DNA of 64,000 nt from Gammaproteobacteria bacterium RIFCSPHIGHO2_12_FULL_35_23 (GCA_001801465.1 MGXT01000023.1:67809-131808), one strand, 5' to 3'; shown: positions 9,572 to 20,612, numbered from the stretch's first letter. Made by a program: numbers and translations. Notes: generated by a model from the letters alone, not told the origin.

Positions 9572-11797
9572 TTATGCTGACAGAGGAATAGCTTGCATAA
9601 GCTGAGCTGCCTCTTGTTCTTCTGTATTAAAAGTGTTAATGATTGCTTTAACATCCACGACTCCAGTTGAGTTTTCATGGACAAGCATTAGTAATAAATA
9701 AGTAGCAAAGTTTTGTAAACTATCAGTATTTTCTGCTGTTATTTCAGTTAATACCTCCGTCAAATTATAAATCAAATTTTCTCTTGATAAAATGATCTTG
9801 CTTTCCGTTTTACTTAACCAAAAAGTTCCAGTTTGTGAAATTACCGGTAAGGCTTTTATTGCATTGATAATTTTAGCACATAAATAAACTTTATTTTCTT
9901 GAGCCAAAACATATTGAGTGATCTCATCACCCATGATAGATTCATAATCAGGATCTGAAACTGATTTTATATTAAGTAAAAAATATAATGTGTTTTTTTG
10001 TACTGGGCTTAAATGTTCACACAAAAGATAAACTCCAGTTAAACACCCTGCTAAAGCAATTTGTTCCATGTTAGTATTAAGCAATCTTGGTAGGCCTTCT
10101 AATTTAATTAATAAATTTTCAATTAAAGATGAAACCTCATCTCTAACCAAATATTTTAAAATGGGTAAAATTTTACTTAAAATAGATAAAGAAGTTAATA
10201 ATATTTCTTTTTCAGATTTAACCCGCTTAATGAATTTTTCTAAACCTCTATGTCTTAAAGTACGAGCTTGGATACATGCTTGTAAATTACTATCAGAATA
10301 TTGCTCAATGGCTTGTGAAGAAAATAAATTTAGCTCTTTTAAAGACTGCTTTATGTTAGCAGCAGACCTTAATGACCATAAAACTGTTAATATGATATCT
10401 TTCTGCTTGTCCTCTCTACCAGAGACTACAAAGTAGTCAGTAATTTTATATCTTTCCGCTATGGCAGCATTTCTTAATTCATTTACTACTAAATCAGTAA
10501 TATTATCAATATCAGACACATATATGAATAATTCTGTTTTCAATTCATCATTACTTTTTCTTAATAAATCAGAATCACTAAAGAATAAATTTATTATCCT
10601 ACTAACTTCAGAGATTATTTTTAAAGTTGCAGGTAAATCAATTGCCGTGGCTAAACAAGCAATATTTTCTTTAAAATAAGCTTGAATTTGTCGGGGATTA
10701 GCATTGATTAATTCTCGATAAGAAAAAATAGCCTTGATTAAATATAAATAAAAAGTTGCCTGGCATTCTTTTCTCAAACTCTCAAAAAAATCATCTGAAA
10801 AATAATGAATTCTAATAGTTTCTTTAGGAAAATAACTCATCACTATTTTTTTAAACATTTGCCAATTACTACAGTCAATAAACGCATGGGCTCGTTCAAT
10901 ACAAAATTCTTTTATTACCCTTTGAAGAGCAAGCTCTTGTTCAACACACTCCAACAACTCTTGTTCAGCTTCAGCAATAATCTGATCTAAATTATAACCT
11001 GCAGCTAAACTTACCTGAGTAGTTCCAGCTTGAGGGTTAGGTAACCACTTATAGATAAAAGCGCAATCAAATTTTTGATAAACTGATAAGCAATAAAATA
11101 AACTATATAAATCATGATAAGGATGTGCTTTTACACTCTGTACGCCAATTCGATCCCTGGTCCAGTGCCAACAATCAGTATAGGTAGTAACTTCTGCTTC
11201 GCCATCTACCTCATAAGAGAATCCAAAATCCAGAAAGTAAATGATATAATTATTTGTAGAAAAATCTTTAACAATATTGATATTGGGAGGTTTTAAATCT
11301 CCATGAATAATACCCAGTCTATGTAATTCCTTTAACGCCTTTAAAATGGCAAGCGTTATTTTTATTTTCTCTTTTTTACTTAAGCTGGGATAACTTTTAA
11401 CAAACCGTTCAACTGAACAACCAGGTATTGCTTTCATAACTAAAAAATATTCATATGCCGCTTCATCTCCCTCATTTTGAAAGCACATAACTTTCATAAA
11501 ACAAGGATCACCGTATACTCTATGAAAATAAATCTGCTCTTGGCTGATACGCTCAACATCCTCTAAATCAAAAACTGTTCCATACTTAAGCACTATTGGA
11601 CTACCATCAAAAACAACCGTTGTAGCTACAAGTTCATAGACCTTACCCCAGCTTCCACTACCATAATATCCCCCCCGACTAAGTGTAAATGAATTTCTTG
11701 GCCAAGAAGGATGACATGCAAACAATCGCCCTATCTCTGGTTCAAGATCAATACTAATATATTGATTCACAGGGTGTTTTAAAATGTATTTAGGCAT
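9572..11797 (-). CDS. Eukaryote-like Ser/Thr protein kinase with large C-terminal extension
   Basis: A 741-residue protein with an N-terminal kinase domain. It has a glycine loop GSGSWGKVY (46-54), the ATP-binding lysine in IVLKYG (Lys71), the catalytic loop HGDLKPPN (165-172), DFG (190-192) and an APE-region-like helix YHDLYSLFY. The HGD catalytic loop replaces the usual HRD but keeps the catalytic Asp, Lys and Asn, so activity is plausible. Residues after about 300 are helical and unassigned; near residue 640 a segment resembles the C-terminal repeat of the neighbouring kinase. No transmembrane segment is seen, so it is not a PknB-type receptor. It is a candidate effector by analogy with LegK proteins; secretion is inferred only. 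No clear ribosome site precedes the ATG. Confidence 0.8.
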   Translation of the reverse strand: MPKYILKHPVNQYISIDLEPEIGRLFACHPSWPRNSFTLSRGGYYGSGSWGKVYELVATTVVFDGSPIVLKYGTVFDLEDVERISQEQIYFHRVYGDPCFMKVMCFQNEGDEAAYEYFLVMKAIPGCSVERFVKSYPSLSKKEKIKITLAILKALKELHRLGIIHGDLKPPNINIVKDFSTNNYIIYFLDFGFSYEVDGEAEVTTYTDCWHWTRDRIGVQSVKAHPYHDLYSLFYCLSVYQKFDCAFIYKWLPNPQAGTTQVSLAAGYNLDQIIAEAEQELLECVEQELALQRVIKEFCIERAHAFIDCSNWQMFKKIVMSYFPKETIRIHYFSDDFFESLRKECQATFYLYLIKAIFSYRELINANPRQIQAYFKENIACLATAIDLPATLKIISEVSRIINLFFSDSDLLRKSNDELKTELFIYVSDIDNITDLVVNELRNAAIAERYKITDYFVVSGREDKQKDIILTVLWSLRSAANIKQSLKELNLFSSQAIEQYSDSNLQACIQARTLRHRGLEKFIKRVKSEKEILLTSLSILSKILPILKYLVRDEVSSLIENLLIKLEGLPRLLNTNMEQIALAGCLTGVYLLCEHLSPVQKNTLYFLLNIKSVSDPDYESIMGDEITQYVLAQENKVYLCAKIINAIKALPVISQTGTFWLSKTESKIILSRENLIYNLTEVLTEITAENTDSLQNFATYLLLMLVHENSTGVVDVKAIINTFNTEEQEAAQLMQAIPLSA

Positions 11798-11933
11798 AAA
11801 TTATGGTAATTTTTTCTTTGATGATTAATTATAAAAAAAAATTATTAAGATTATCTTAATAGATCAGAAAATTGTTATAAAACAACCAGAATAATAGGTT
11901 ATTTATGGTTTAAGTTAAGCAACAAGGATATAT

Positions 11934-14900
11934 TTACGTAGCAATTTCTCTTCGAGTTATAGATGCAGGAGTAGCTTCTTTAAGAATAAATTCATCCAAA
12001 GATCGTAAAGACCGCACACTTTTACCCGTTAGTAATCGTGCCCTGTAATCAGTTAAAATGCGAGAAAACTCTGCTTTATCAATAATAACGGACTTTTGTA
12101 AATCTTCTAAGCGCACAATAATCTCAGCGTTTAATCGCGAGTGGGTCGCAGCAAACCAACTGCTACTTGCACTAGTTTTTGGCATCGCTTGAATTAAATC
12201 AATTAACTTTCTACATAAAACAGCTACACCATCGCCTGTTTTGTCAACAATAAATTGATAGTTAGTAGAATCTGCTGTTTTAGGAGCAGCTTTCGTTACT
12301 AAAAACTCATTTAATCTACGTAAAGAACTAACACTATGATTATCTTTAAGATGTTGACGATACTCAGTAAGAATTTGTAATACTAGATAAGCAAAAGGCT
12401 GATCATTTGTTTTTTCTTTGCTTCCTTGATGAAGCATCAGTAACCTTGCATAAGTTGCATCATGTAGCGCCGCATGCGTAGCAGTCCATAAACCAGCACG
12501 TTTTCTTGGCATAGCTTCTATGACTGTTAGTAAATCTCTTAAAAATTCTTTAGCATTAAATCCTGGGCGCAAAATAAAGCAACATAACGGGTCTACCTGG
12601 CCTGCTAACTCAGTAGTTTCTATTGGTAAGTTAAGAGCGCTTTTTACTACTATTTTTTCAAAGGAAGATAATTTACAATAAGCCTCATAAACAAACCATA
12701 CTCTATTTTGAGTGCTTTCAAAAGATGTGTCTCTCTCAAATAGACCCGATATTAAAAAAGCTATACTCGTCTTTTTATCTCCGTTCACTGAATCTATATT
12801 AATAAAATTTAATATTGCTTTAAACCTATCATCAAAATATTGATTAATACCAGGATAAGTAGTATAGAAAAGTCTAGAATCAGCTTGAGAGTCTAGGTAA
12901 CTATCTATTGCTGCTTTTATTCTATTAAGCGATTCTTCAGTATAACTTTCTAAATTTTCTTCAGGTAGGGAATCACTTGATAGAAAATTTTTCCAATTCG
13001 ATAAACTGCTAACATGGTTTTTATGTTTCAAAATAGTTAATAAATTGTTTAAGGAAGAAATATAAATAGAAATTTTCTCTTCTCGCTGTTTAACCATTAA
13101 TTTACACATTTCAAATAAAGCAGAATCAATCTCATCTGCATAAGCAGAAAAATCAGGATTTTCTTTTACTCTTGTTTTAATTGCATCAATTTCAAGATCT
13201 TTAATGTCCTTATTACTATCTTTATATAACCAATCTTTTACTGCCTTTTCTCTAGCTTGACAAATTTCTTGAACTTCTGTAAAAAATCGCTCTGGTAATC
13301 GCGCTATAAAATTAATTAGATCTTCATGATTATCAGAAACAGCTAACAGATAGTTCTTTATCGATTGACCTTCTTTTATCTTACGAACTATTGTTACAAA
13401 ATTTTTTAAACACAAAGCTCTTAGCTCATCTTTAATCCTTTCTTCAGCCGCTCTTCGAGCTCTAAAACTTTCTTCCTGGAAGGATTTCCAAAAAAGTAAC
13501 TCTTCAGGATTTAATATTTTTAAAAGTTTTGGCTGGTTTCGTAATTTTTCTCTAACTGCATCAATATCACAGAGGGCTATATCATTCTCTTCTTTTTCTA
13601 ACCAACTTTTTAATAAAAAAAGTTTAGGCTTATAATATAAAACTAAAAAATAATTAATATCTTCTTTACAAAGCTCATTAATAGCTTCCCTATCAATACT
13701 AAACTCAGAAACACTTATTAATAGTTCCTTAAAATCATGAGGGTTTGTAACATTTTTAAATTTCGATAAATGCCTAGAACAATAATGTTTAATTCTTTGA
13801 AATAATTCTTCTGTAGCACCAACTTCTCTAAATATTGAGTCCCAAACTTCTTTAGTTAAGCTATTCACTACTGTTTCTGAATATACTCCATTTAAAGATC
13901 TATACAACTCTTTATTGCGTTGAATAATATCATTATATGTTCTGGCTAGCTCAAGACAATCTTTGAAATTAAAGGTTTTTAATTTTTTAATTAAATCTAA
14001 GCGCACAACTGTTAGTTTTTTAAGAACGCTAATCCGCTCCTCGGTAATAAATTCACCAATTTCTGCAAAAAATGGATTTGTCAGCATTCTTATCTTTATT
14101 TCTTGTACCGACAAACTTACCAAATCTGAATTTTCATCATCTAAAAAATATGAATAATATTCTTTATTTAGCGCAAGTTCACATTCTCGTTTCACTCGCC
14201 AATAGAAAATATCGCTTGTTTTATCGATCTCCTCGTTACTTACTCTCAAATCGGCTTGCTTTAATTTTGTTTTAATATCACCAGGCTCTAAATATGCAAA
14301 AGTATGAAAATTATTCTTACAATAGTGATAAATTACTAACAATTTCTCAGCTTTAGTTACTAAATTAGCAAGATTTTCTGGTGTAAAATAAATTTTAACT
14401 TCTTGATATTGTAATGCAATATCATCTCTATTAATTAATCTCTCTAATGCAACATGCCTCTCTGTTACAATTGACTCTAAATTTTTAAGCGAAAGCAGCA
14501 CACCATCAACAAATTCTTGCCGAGTTCTGAGCAACTCTTGAAAACCACTTAAGCTATAATCTTCATAAGTTCTTGAAATTCCCTCATAAAAAACCTCTAA
14601 GCGCTCGCCAAAATCAGCAATACTTAAATCTGCAAAACCACTATTTTCATCTTTAAATAGAAAAATTTTAATTTCACGGGTCAATTCATTTTGACAAGTT
14701 TGTTTCATTTTTGCAAAAAAACTGTCTTCTATCTGGTCAATGTCTTCTGCATTAAACCCTTCTTCATTTTTTAATTTTAATTTACTATCCTCAATACTTA
14801 ATAAAGCATACTCTTTAAATTTACTTTTACATAAATTACAGACAGGCAATAAGCGTTTAGCCTTAGTTACCAGATTATCAAAATCTGCTTGCATAAGACT

Positions 14901-16364
14901 AGTTTTAACAACTGCAGTGTATAAAATTTTAATCTCTCTTGGTATTGCAGTATTAAACTCTGCTACTAGACAATTTTCAAATCTGATGAGTAACTCTAAT
15001 GTATCAGGTGAAAGCAGCCTATTGATGTAATTAGCATACTGTTGAAAAAATGATTTACGCTGTACTAAAAAAGCATCTTCAAAAATTTGTCCTTCAAAAA
15101 TAGGATTACCTAACAATCTATCTCTTATTATTTCGATTGATACATTAGCTAACTCTTTATTAGCTAGTAGAAATAAATCGACTTCTCGAATTAATTGTTT
15201 TTGGCAAAGCGCTTTTATTTCTTCAAAAAGTCTATCATCTATTTGTTCTATTTTATTAGCACGAGCTTCATCTCCCTCAATTTTTAACCTTGCTTTGATT
15301 TCTGCAACAGGCGTTCTTGAGAAAATATTAAAGTTTGTTAAACAGTATTCTTTTAATTCAGCTGCTAGGTTTAACAAACTTTCAGCTTTAGCAATCAATC
15401 CATCAACCGTTACTATATCTTTAAAACTAGCTTCAGCTCTTCTTCTATTTTCATAAAGTATATCTACTCTTTGTTGTTTTGGAGCTAAACTCTCTTCTAG
15501 CTCCCTTTTTCTTGCAGGAGATAAACCTATCTCTTTTAGTTTTATCTTTAACGTTCTAATCTCAGCAAGAAGTTGCTGAGATTCCTGTAGTTCTACGAAA
15601 GACGGAATCACTTCTTTGATCAAGTTGAAAATAAAATTATCATACATAGACAAAATGTAAAACAAGGAAAATATATCTTGATAAGGATGAGCTGCTATTA
15701 TTACCTCTGGCGCTACTTGAACTCGATCTCGAGTCCAATATTCACAACTCAGGGTTCCACTGCTAAAAGCAGACTCCTCTAGACGATAACTTTGACCAAA
15801 ATCTAAAATAGAAACTCTATATTCACCTGTAACTGCATCTTTTTCTATATTAATATTTGATGGTTTTAAATCACCATGAATAACTCCTTTGTCATGCATA
15901 CTCTTAACTGCTTTTAAAACTGCAATAAGAATTTTTGTTTGCTCTAAATAATTTCCTCTGTTATCTCTTAAATATTTTTCTAGAGTAACACCTGGTAATG
16001 CTGGCATTAAAATTCTATAAGTTTTTCTTCCAGCACCAACATCCTCATAATGCAATATAGGTTGTTTACCATGTACTACGGTAAAGGCAGCAATTTCTTT
16101 TTCATAATTATAATATTTGCTATTTCTAGCTCGCTCATCTTCTGTAAAGGTTCCTACCTTAATTACATAAGGTTCTCTCCCTGGAGAAACTAGTCTATAT
16201 TTTGCTTGAAAGACACGTCCATGATTTCCTTGTCCTAGTAATTCTCCGTACTCAAAATCAATAACTTCTGCTCCTGCTGCAACAGAAGCTTCAGCCCCTA
16301 CACTTGGTAACGGAGAAAGTCTAATATATTGTCCACCAACTAAAAGACGATAAATTGTAGTCAT
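11934..16364 (-). CDS. Giant Ser/Thr protein kinase with internal repeats
   Basis: A 1476-residue protein. The N-terminal kinase domain shows glycine loop GQGNHGRVF (44-52), lysine YVIKVG (Lys69), HGDLKPSN (163-170), DFG (188-190) and HPYQDIFSLFY near 226. A coiled-coil-like stretch follows (255-315). Then come at least three clear copies of a roughly 170-residue repeat starting near 324, 498 and 668 (core KAExLL, later EEID and FLxKDENxD-like motifs), with two more divergent copies to about 1120. The C-terminus carries a second duplication (about 1270-1361 and 1381-1467). It is the same strand and fold as the kinase at 9572, 136 bases upstream, so the pair probably arose by duplication. A host-directed effector is likely but unproven. 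Confidence 0.8.
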   Translation of the reverse strand: MTTIYRLLVGGQYIRLSPLPSVGAEASVAAGAEVIDFEYGELLGQGNHGRVFQAKYRLVSPGREPYVIKVGTFTEDERARNSKYYNYEKEIAAFTVVHGKQPILHYEDVGAGRKTYRILMPALPGVTLEKYLRDNRGNYLEQTKILIAVLKAVKSMHDKGVIHGDLKPSNINIEKDAVTGEYRVSILDFGQSYRLEESAFSSGTLSCEYWTRDRVQVAPEVIIAAHPYQDIFSLFYILSMYDNFIFNLIKEVIPSFVELQESQQLLAEIRTLKIKLKEIGLSPARKRELEESLAPKQQRVDILYENRRRAEASFKDIVTVDGLIAKAESLLNLAAELKEYCLTNFNIFSRTPVAEIKARLKIEGDEARANKIEQIDDRLFEEIKALCQKQLIREVDLFLLANKELANVSIEIIRDRLLGNPIFEGQIFEDAFLVQRKSFFQQYANYINRLLSPDTLELLIRFENCLVAEFNTAIPREIKILYTAVVKTSLMQADFDNLVTKAKRLLPVCNLCKSKFKEYALLSIEDSKLKLKNEEGFNAEDIDQIEDSFFAKMKQTCQNELTREIKIFLFKDENSGFADLSIADFGERLEVFYEGISRTYEDYSLSGFQELLRTRQEFVDGVLLSLKNLESIVTERHVALERLINRDDIALQYQEVKIYFTPENLANLVTKAEKLLVIYHYCKNNFHTFAYLEPGDIKTKLKQADLRVSNEEIDKTSDIFYWRVKRECELALNKEYYSYFLDDENSDLVSLSVQEIKIRMLTNPFFAEIGEFITEERISVLKKLTVVRLDLIKKLKTFNFKDCLELARTYNDIIQRNKELYRSLNGVYSETVVNSLTKEVWDSIFREVGATEELFQRIKHYCSRHLSKFKNVTNPHDFKELLISVSEFSIDREAINELCKEDINYFLVLYYKPKLFLLKSWLEKEENDIALCDIDAVREKLRNQPKLLKILNPEELLFWKSFQEESFRARRAAEERIKDELRALCLKNFVTIVRKIKEGQSIKNYLLAVSDNHEDLINFIARLPERFFTEVQEICQAREKAVKDWLYKDSNKDIKDLEIDAIKTRVKENPDFSAYADEIDSALFEMCKLMVKQREEKISIYISSLNNLLTILKHKNHVSSLSNWKNFLSSDSLPEENLESYTEESLNRIKAAIDSYLDSQADSRLFYTTYPGINQYFDDRFKAILNFINIDSVNGDKKTSIAFLISGLFERDTSFESTQNRVWFVYEAYCKLSSFEKIVVKSALNLPIETTELAGQVDPLCCFILRPGFNAKEFLRDLLTVIEAMPRKRAGLWTATHAALHDATYARLLMLHQGSKEKTNDQPFAYLVLQILTEYRQHLKDNHSVSSLRRLNEFLVTKAAPKTADSTNYQFIVDKTGDGVAVLCRKLIDLIQAMPKTSASSSWFAATHSRLNAEIIVRLEDLQKSVIIDKAEFSRILTDYRARLLTGKSVRSLRSLDEFILKEATPASITRREIAT

Positions 16365-16601
16365 AAGTAATTCTTTTTTAATAAATTATTATTTTAGAGT
16401 TACTATAAGTATAGTCTTTTTTGATTAAGAAAAGCTTAAGTAAAAAAAATTTATTTATCTTAATTTATATATAACTATATGAAAAATAAATTTTTTAAAA
16501 ATAGCTTAGTTTTTATTCTTAAAATAATGATAAAACAACAATTAATCTACTAATTACTAAGATATTGGATCAATTAAGCAATAAATAGCGCTATTAAAAA
16601 T

Positions 16602-17813
16602 TTAGGCTGAGACAGTTGCTGGAATTTTAGTAAATACTGTTCTAATCATCGTTAAAGCTGCCTCAATTTGTTCTTTGGTAATGACCAAAGGCGGGGCTAA
16701 GCGCACTACCGTATCATGAGTTTCTTTACTTAACAATCCCACTTCTAATAGTTTTAAACAAATATCACGCGCAGTACAATAATCAGGATTAATTTCAATT
16801 CCAATAAATAGACCAAAACCTCGAATTTCTACAATAGCGGGATGTTTTATTTTTCTCAACTCTTCAGCAAAATGATGACCTAATTCTGCAGAGCGCTCAC
16901 TCAACTTTTCCTCTAAAATAGCATCAATTGCTGCCAATCCTACTGCAGAAGATAACGCATTTCCACCAAAGGTACTGCCATGATCCCCTGGTGTAAAAAC
17001 ATTCATTACTTCTTTTTTAGCTAAAAACATTGAAACAGGTAAAATACCACCGCCTAATGCTTTCCCTAAAATTAAACCATCTGGTTGAATATTTTCATAT
17101 TGGTATGCAAACAGCTTACCTGTTCTGCCTAGTCCTGTTTGCACCTCGTCACAAATAAGCAAGACATTATGTTTTTTACAAATTTCTGCACAGTGTTTCA
17201 AATAGCCTACTGGTGGTACATTAATACCAGCTTCTCCCTGAATAGGCTCAACCAAAAAAGCTGCCGTATTAGGGGTAATAGCTTTTTCTAAAGCTGCTGC
17301 ATCACCATAAGGAATACGTTTTAGACCCTCAGGAAATGGACCAAATCCATCTTTATACTGAGGTTCAGAAGACATGCCTACAATAGCAATAGTTCTACCA
17401 TGAAAATTCCCTTCGCAAGCAATGATCTCTGCTTTATTATCAGCAATCCCTTTTACTTTGTGACCCCATTTTCTTGCTGCTTTTAAAGCCGTTTCCACTG
17501 CTTCAGCGCCAGTATTCATTGGCAAGGCCATATCTTGTCCAGTTACTTCACATATCCGCTTTAAAAAAGGCCCTAATTTGTCGGTATAATAAGCTCTAGA
17601 AACAATATTCAAGGTCTTAGCTTGCTCTATCAAAACATCGACTATTTTTGGATGACTGTGCCCTAAACTAACTGCTGAATAAGCGCTCATCATATCTATG
17701 TAACGCTTACCCCTATTATCCCATACATAAACCCCTTCGCCTTTAACTAAGACAACAGGTAATGGCTTGTAATTATGCGCACCATATTGCTGTTCTAATT
17801 TAACATAATCCAT
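16602..17813 (-). CDS. rocD: Ornithine aminotransferase
   Basis: A roughly 403-residue class III PLP-dependent aminotransferase that converts ornithine and 2-oxoglutarate to glutamate-5-semialdehyde and glutamate. The N-terminus (YGAHNYKPLPVVL, YIDMMSAYSAVSLGHSHP) is characteristic of ornithine aminotransferase rather than acetylornithine aminotransferase. The PLP site is ICDEVQTGLGRTGK followed by LGKALGGG with the Schiff-base lysine. Two ATG codons are adjacent (17816 and 17813); the GAGGTG ribosome site is better spaced for the second. The product can enter the glutamate route of PutA, encoded elsewhere in this window. It is a monocistronic-looking gene upstream of the large kinase. Confidence 0.88.
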   Translation of the reverse strand: MDYVKLEQQYGAHNYKPLPVVLVKGEGVYVWDNRGKRYIDMMSAYSAVSLGHSHPKIVDVLIEQAKTLNIVSRAYYTDKLGPFLKRICEVTGQDMALPMNTGAEAVETALKAARKWGHKVKGIADNKAEIIACEGNFHGRTIAIVGMSSEPQYKDGFGPFPEGLKRIPYGDAAALEKAITPNTAAFLVEPIQGEAGINVPPVGYLKHCAEICKKHNVLLICDEVQTGLGRTGKLFAYQYENIQPDGLILGKALGGGILPVSMFLAKKEVMNVFTPGDHGSTFGGNALSSAVGLAAIDAILEEKLSERSAELGHHFAEELRKIKHPAIVEIRGFGLFIGIEINPDYCTARDICLKLLEVGLLSKETHDTVVRLAPPLVITKEQIEAALTMIRTVFTKIPATVSA

Positions 17814-17965
17814 CATTACACCTCGCTTAGTAAATCAATGAGTACGATACATTAACCAAAAACTCAATATTTCACAAGAGTACATTTTGAACAAAACAAC
17901 ATTTTTTATTTAAAGAGCCAAGAAATTTTGTTATTTTTTTGTTCATTTTTATAAATCTTTACCCT

Positions 17966-19474
17966 CTATTTTTCAGGTCTCATATGAGGAAATAAAATAA
18001 CATCACGGATAGCGGGTGAATCGGTTAATAACATTACTAAACGATCAATGCCTATTCCTTCACCAGCAGTTGGTGGCAGCCCATATTCTAAAGCCGTGAC
18101 ATAATCTTCATCATAATTCATTGCCTCTTCATCTCCAGCCTCTTTAGCAACAAGCTGTGCTTTAAAACGTTCCGCTTGATCTTCAGGATCATTTAATTCT
18201 GAAAACCCATTGGCAATTTCCCTACCGCCAACAAAAAATTCAAATCTATCGGTAACAAATGGATTTTGATCATTGCTCCTAGCCAACGGTGAGACTTCTG
18301 CAGGGTACTCAGTAATAAAAGTAGGTTGCTTAAGATTAGACTCTACTGTTTTTTCAAAAATTTCTATTTGTAGTTTGCCTATCCCGTAATGTTTTTCAAC
18401 AGGAAGCTTCATTTCCTTTACAACTTTACGAAGAATTTCAATATTATCTAAATCTTTATCTGACAGCTTAGGGTTAAAATGCAAAATAGATTCTCTCACT
18501 GTCATGCGCTTAAAAGGTTGGCTAAAATCATAAATTTCACCTTGATAATTGATACTAGTTTTTCCTAATATAGCTTGACAAAGTCCACGCAGTAAGTCTT
18601 CTGTTAAATCCATAAGATCTTTATAATTCGCATAAGCTTGATAAAATTCTAACATAGTAAACTCTGGATTATGACGAGTAGACAACCCTTCATTTCTAAA
18701 ATTACGGTTTATTTCAAACACTCGTTCAAACCCCCCGACAACCAGTCGTTTTAAATAAAGCTCTGGGGCTATGCGTAAAAAAAGCTCGCGATCTAAGGCA
18801 TTATGAAACGTAACAAACGGCTTGGCTGCCGCACCACCAGCCATCACCTGCATCATAGGCGTTTCAACCTCTAAAAATCTTCGTTCAATTAAATAATGAC
18901 GAATGTATTCCACTGTTTTAGAGCGAATAATAAAAACCTGTCGCGTCTCTTCATTCATAATAAGATCAAGATAACGCTGTCTATAACGCGCCTCTTGATC
19001 AGTTAAACCATGAAACTTTTCAGGCAAGGGTCTTAATGATTTAGTAACCAACTCTAATTGATCAGACCAAACAGATAATTCACCTGTATTAGTTTTAAAT
19101 AATTTTCCATGTGACCAAACAATATCACCTATATCCCAATGCTTTACTTCTTCAAATACGCCTTGAGGTAAATCATTTAAACGAATATAAAGCTGTAAAC
19201 GTCCCGTCATATCTTGAATAGTTAAAAAACAAACCTTTCCCATTGTTCGTTTTAACATAATACGGCCCGCAACACTTACGTGAATGTCCAAACTTTCTAA
19301 AGCTTCTTTTTCTTGGACCCCATAGACATTATGCAAATCAGCGGCAAAGTGTTCACATTTAAAATTATTTCGATAGGCTTTATGCTGTACACGTAATGCC
19401 CTCAGCTTCTCTTTTCGCAAAGCAATTAATTGGTTTTCATCAGGTTTAATATCATTTATTGTTTCTGTCATCAT
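17966..19474 (-). CDS. lysS: Lysyl-tRNA synthetase, class II
   Basis: A 502-residue class IIb enzyme that charges tRNA-Lys; length matches the family (about 505). The N-terminal OB-fold anticodon-binding domain (residues about 60-160) is followed by the catalytic core with motif 2 [20 protein letters not shown] and motif 3 [13 protein letters not shown]. It follows prfB by 39 bases on the same strand, the usual prfB-lysS operon. ATG codons at 19474 and 19471 are both possible; the AGAGGA ribosome site favours the second slightly. Confidence 0.97.
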   Translation of the reverse strand: MMTETINDIKPDENQLIALRKEKLRALRVQHKAYRNNFKCEHFAADLHNVYGVQEKEALESLDIHVSVAGRIMLKRTMGKVCFLTIQDMTGRLQLYIRLNDLPQGVFEEVKHWDIGDIVWSHGKLFKTNTGELSVWSDQLELVTKSLRPLPEKFHGLTDQEARYRQRYLDLIMNEETRQVFIIRSKTVEYIRHYLIERRFLEVETPMMQVMAGGAAAKPFVTFHNALDRELFLRIAPELYLKRLVVGGFERVFEINRNFRNEGLSTRHNPEFTMLEFYQAYANYKDLMDLTEDLLRGLCQAILGKTSINYQGEIYDFSQPFKRMTVRESILHFNPKLSDKDLDNIEILRKVVKEMKLPVEKHYGIGKLQIEIFEKTVESNLKQPTFITEYPAEVSPLARSNDQNPFVTDRFEFFVGGREIANGFSELNDPEDQAERFKAQLVAKEAGDEEAMNYDEDYVTALEYGLPPTAGEGIGIDRLVMLLTDSPAIRDVILFPHMRPEK

Positions 19475-19513
19475 TTATCCTCTTATAACTATTTTCTCTT
19501 AAAAGAACGAATA

Positions 19514-20612
19514 CTAGATTCCTTCTTTTAAGCTCGCCTTAATAAATATATCTAAATCACCATCTAATACTGGCTTTGGGTTTCTGGTTTCAACGCCTGT
19601 ACGCAAATCTTTAATTCTTGATTCATCTAATACATAAGAACGAATTTGACTTCCCCAACCAATATCAGATTTATTAGCTTCCAATGCTTGCTTTTCGGCA
19701 TTGCGCTTTTGCATCTCTAACTCATAAAGTTTTGCCTTTAACTGCTTCATTGCATGATCTTTATTTTGATGCTGGGAACGATTAGTTTGACATTGAACTA
19801 CTGTATTAGTCGGTATATGAGTAATACGTACCGCTGAATCAGTTCGATTAACATGCTGCCCCCCTGCACCACTAGCACGATAGGTATCAATACGTAAATC
19901 AGCAGGATTAATCTCTATATCAAAATTATCATCAACCTCAGGTGAAACAAATACTGAAGCAAAAGAAGTATGTCTTTTATTATTTGCATCGAATGGTGAT
20001 TTACGCACTAAACGATGCACGCCCGTTTCTGTCCGCAACCATCCATATGCATAATCACCTGTAAATTTTATAGTAGCGCTTTTAATCCCTGCTACATCTC
20101 CTGCTGAAACCTCAATCAATTCAGTATGAAAACCGTGTCTGTCACCCCAACGCAAATACATTCGTAACAGCATTTCAGCCCAGTCCTGAGCCTCAGTTCC
20201 CCCTGAACCTGACTGAATATCTAAAAAAGCATTATTAGGATCCATTTCACCCGAAAACATCCGCTTGAATTCTAAATCTTCTAATTGCTTAGTCAGATTT
20301 TCTAAATCAACATTAATAGTGTGAATGGCTTGTTCGTCTTGCTCGTTAGCAGCCATTTCTAATAAATCTTTAGTTTCAGCCAAACCTGTTTCCAAGGTTT
20401 GAAAACTATGAATTATTTCCTCCAAACGGACACGTTCTTGACCTAGTGTTTGAGCTTTTTCAGGGTTATTCCATACAGCAGGATCTTCTAATTCACGTCT
20501 TACTTCTTCTAAACGCTCAGTCTTTTGTTCAATGTCAAAGATACCTCCGAAGCTCAAAACACCGCCTTTGGTAGTCGGCTATTGATTCAAAAATAGGATT
20601 AATCTCTAACAT
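19514..20612 (-). CDS. prfB: Peptide chain release factor 2, made through a programmed +1 frameshift
   Basis: Release factor 2 ends translation at UGA and UAA. The gene is split between two frames. Frame 1 starts at the ATG at 20612 ([17 protein letters not shown]...), runs 25 codons and reaches UGA at 20537-20535. A +1 slip on CUU-U moves ribosomes into the long frame, which continues [12 protein letters not shown] to the stop at 19514. The joined product is 365 residues, the same as E. coli RF2. The catalytic GGQ is in [18 protein letters not shown], and the tripeptide anticodon region SPF lies in [11 protein letters not shown] caller using only the long frame would begin wrongly near 20557. 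It heads the operon with lysS. Confidence 0.96.
20534..20549 (-). promoter_or_regulatory. RF2 programmed +1 frameshift site
   Basis: The minus strand reads CGGAGGTATCTTTGAC. It has an internal Shine-Dalgarno-like GGAGG, a three-base spacer, the slippery CUU codon, then UGA followed by C, a weak termination context. Spacing and codon position (UGA as codon 26) match the classical autoregulated prfB site, where low RF2 favours slippage. The pattern is read directly; the regulation is known for the family. Confidence 0.95.

Noticed and set aside
14740..15030. Open frames on the plus strand inside the large kinase gene
   Set aside because: They are antisense shadows of a long, coherent coding region with no ribosome site.
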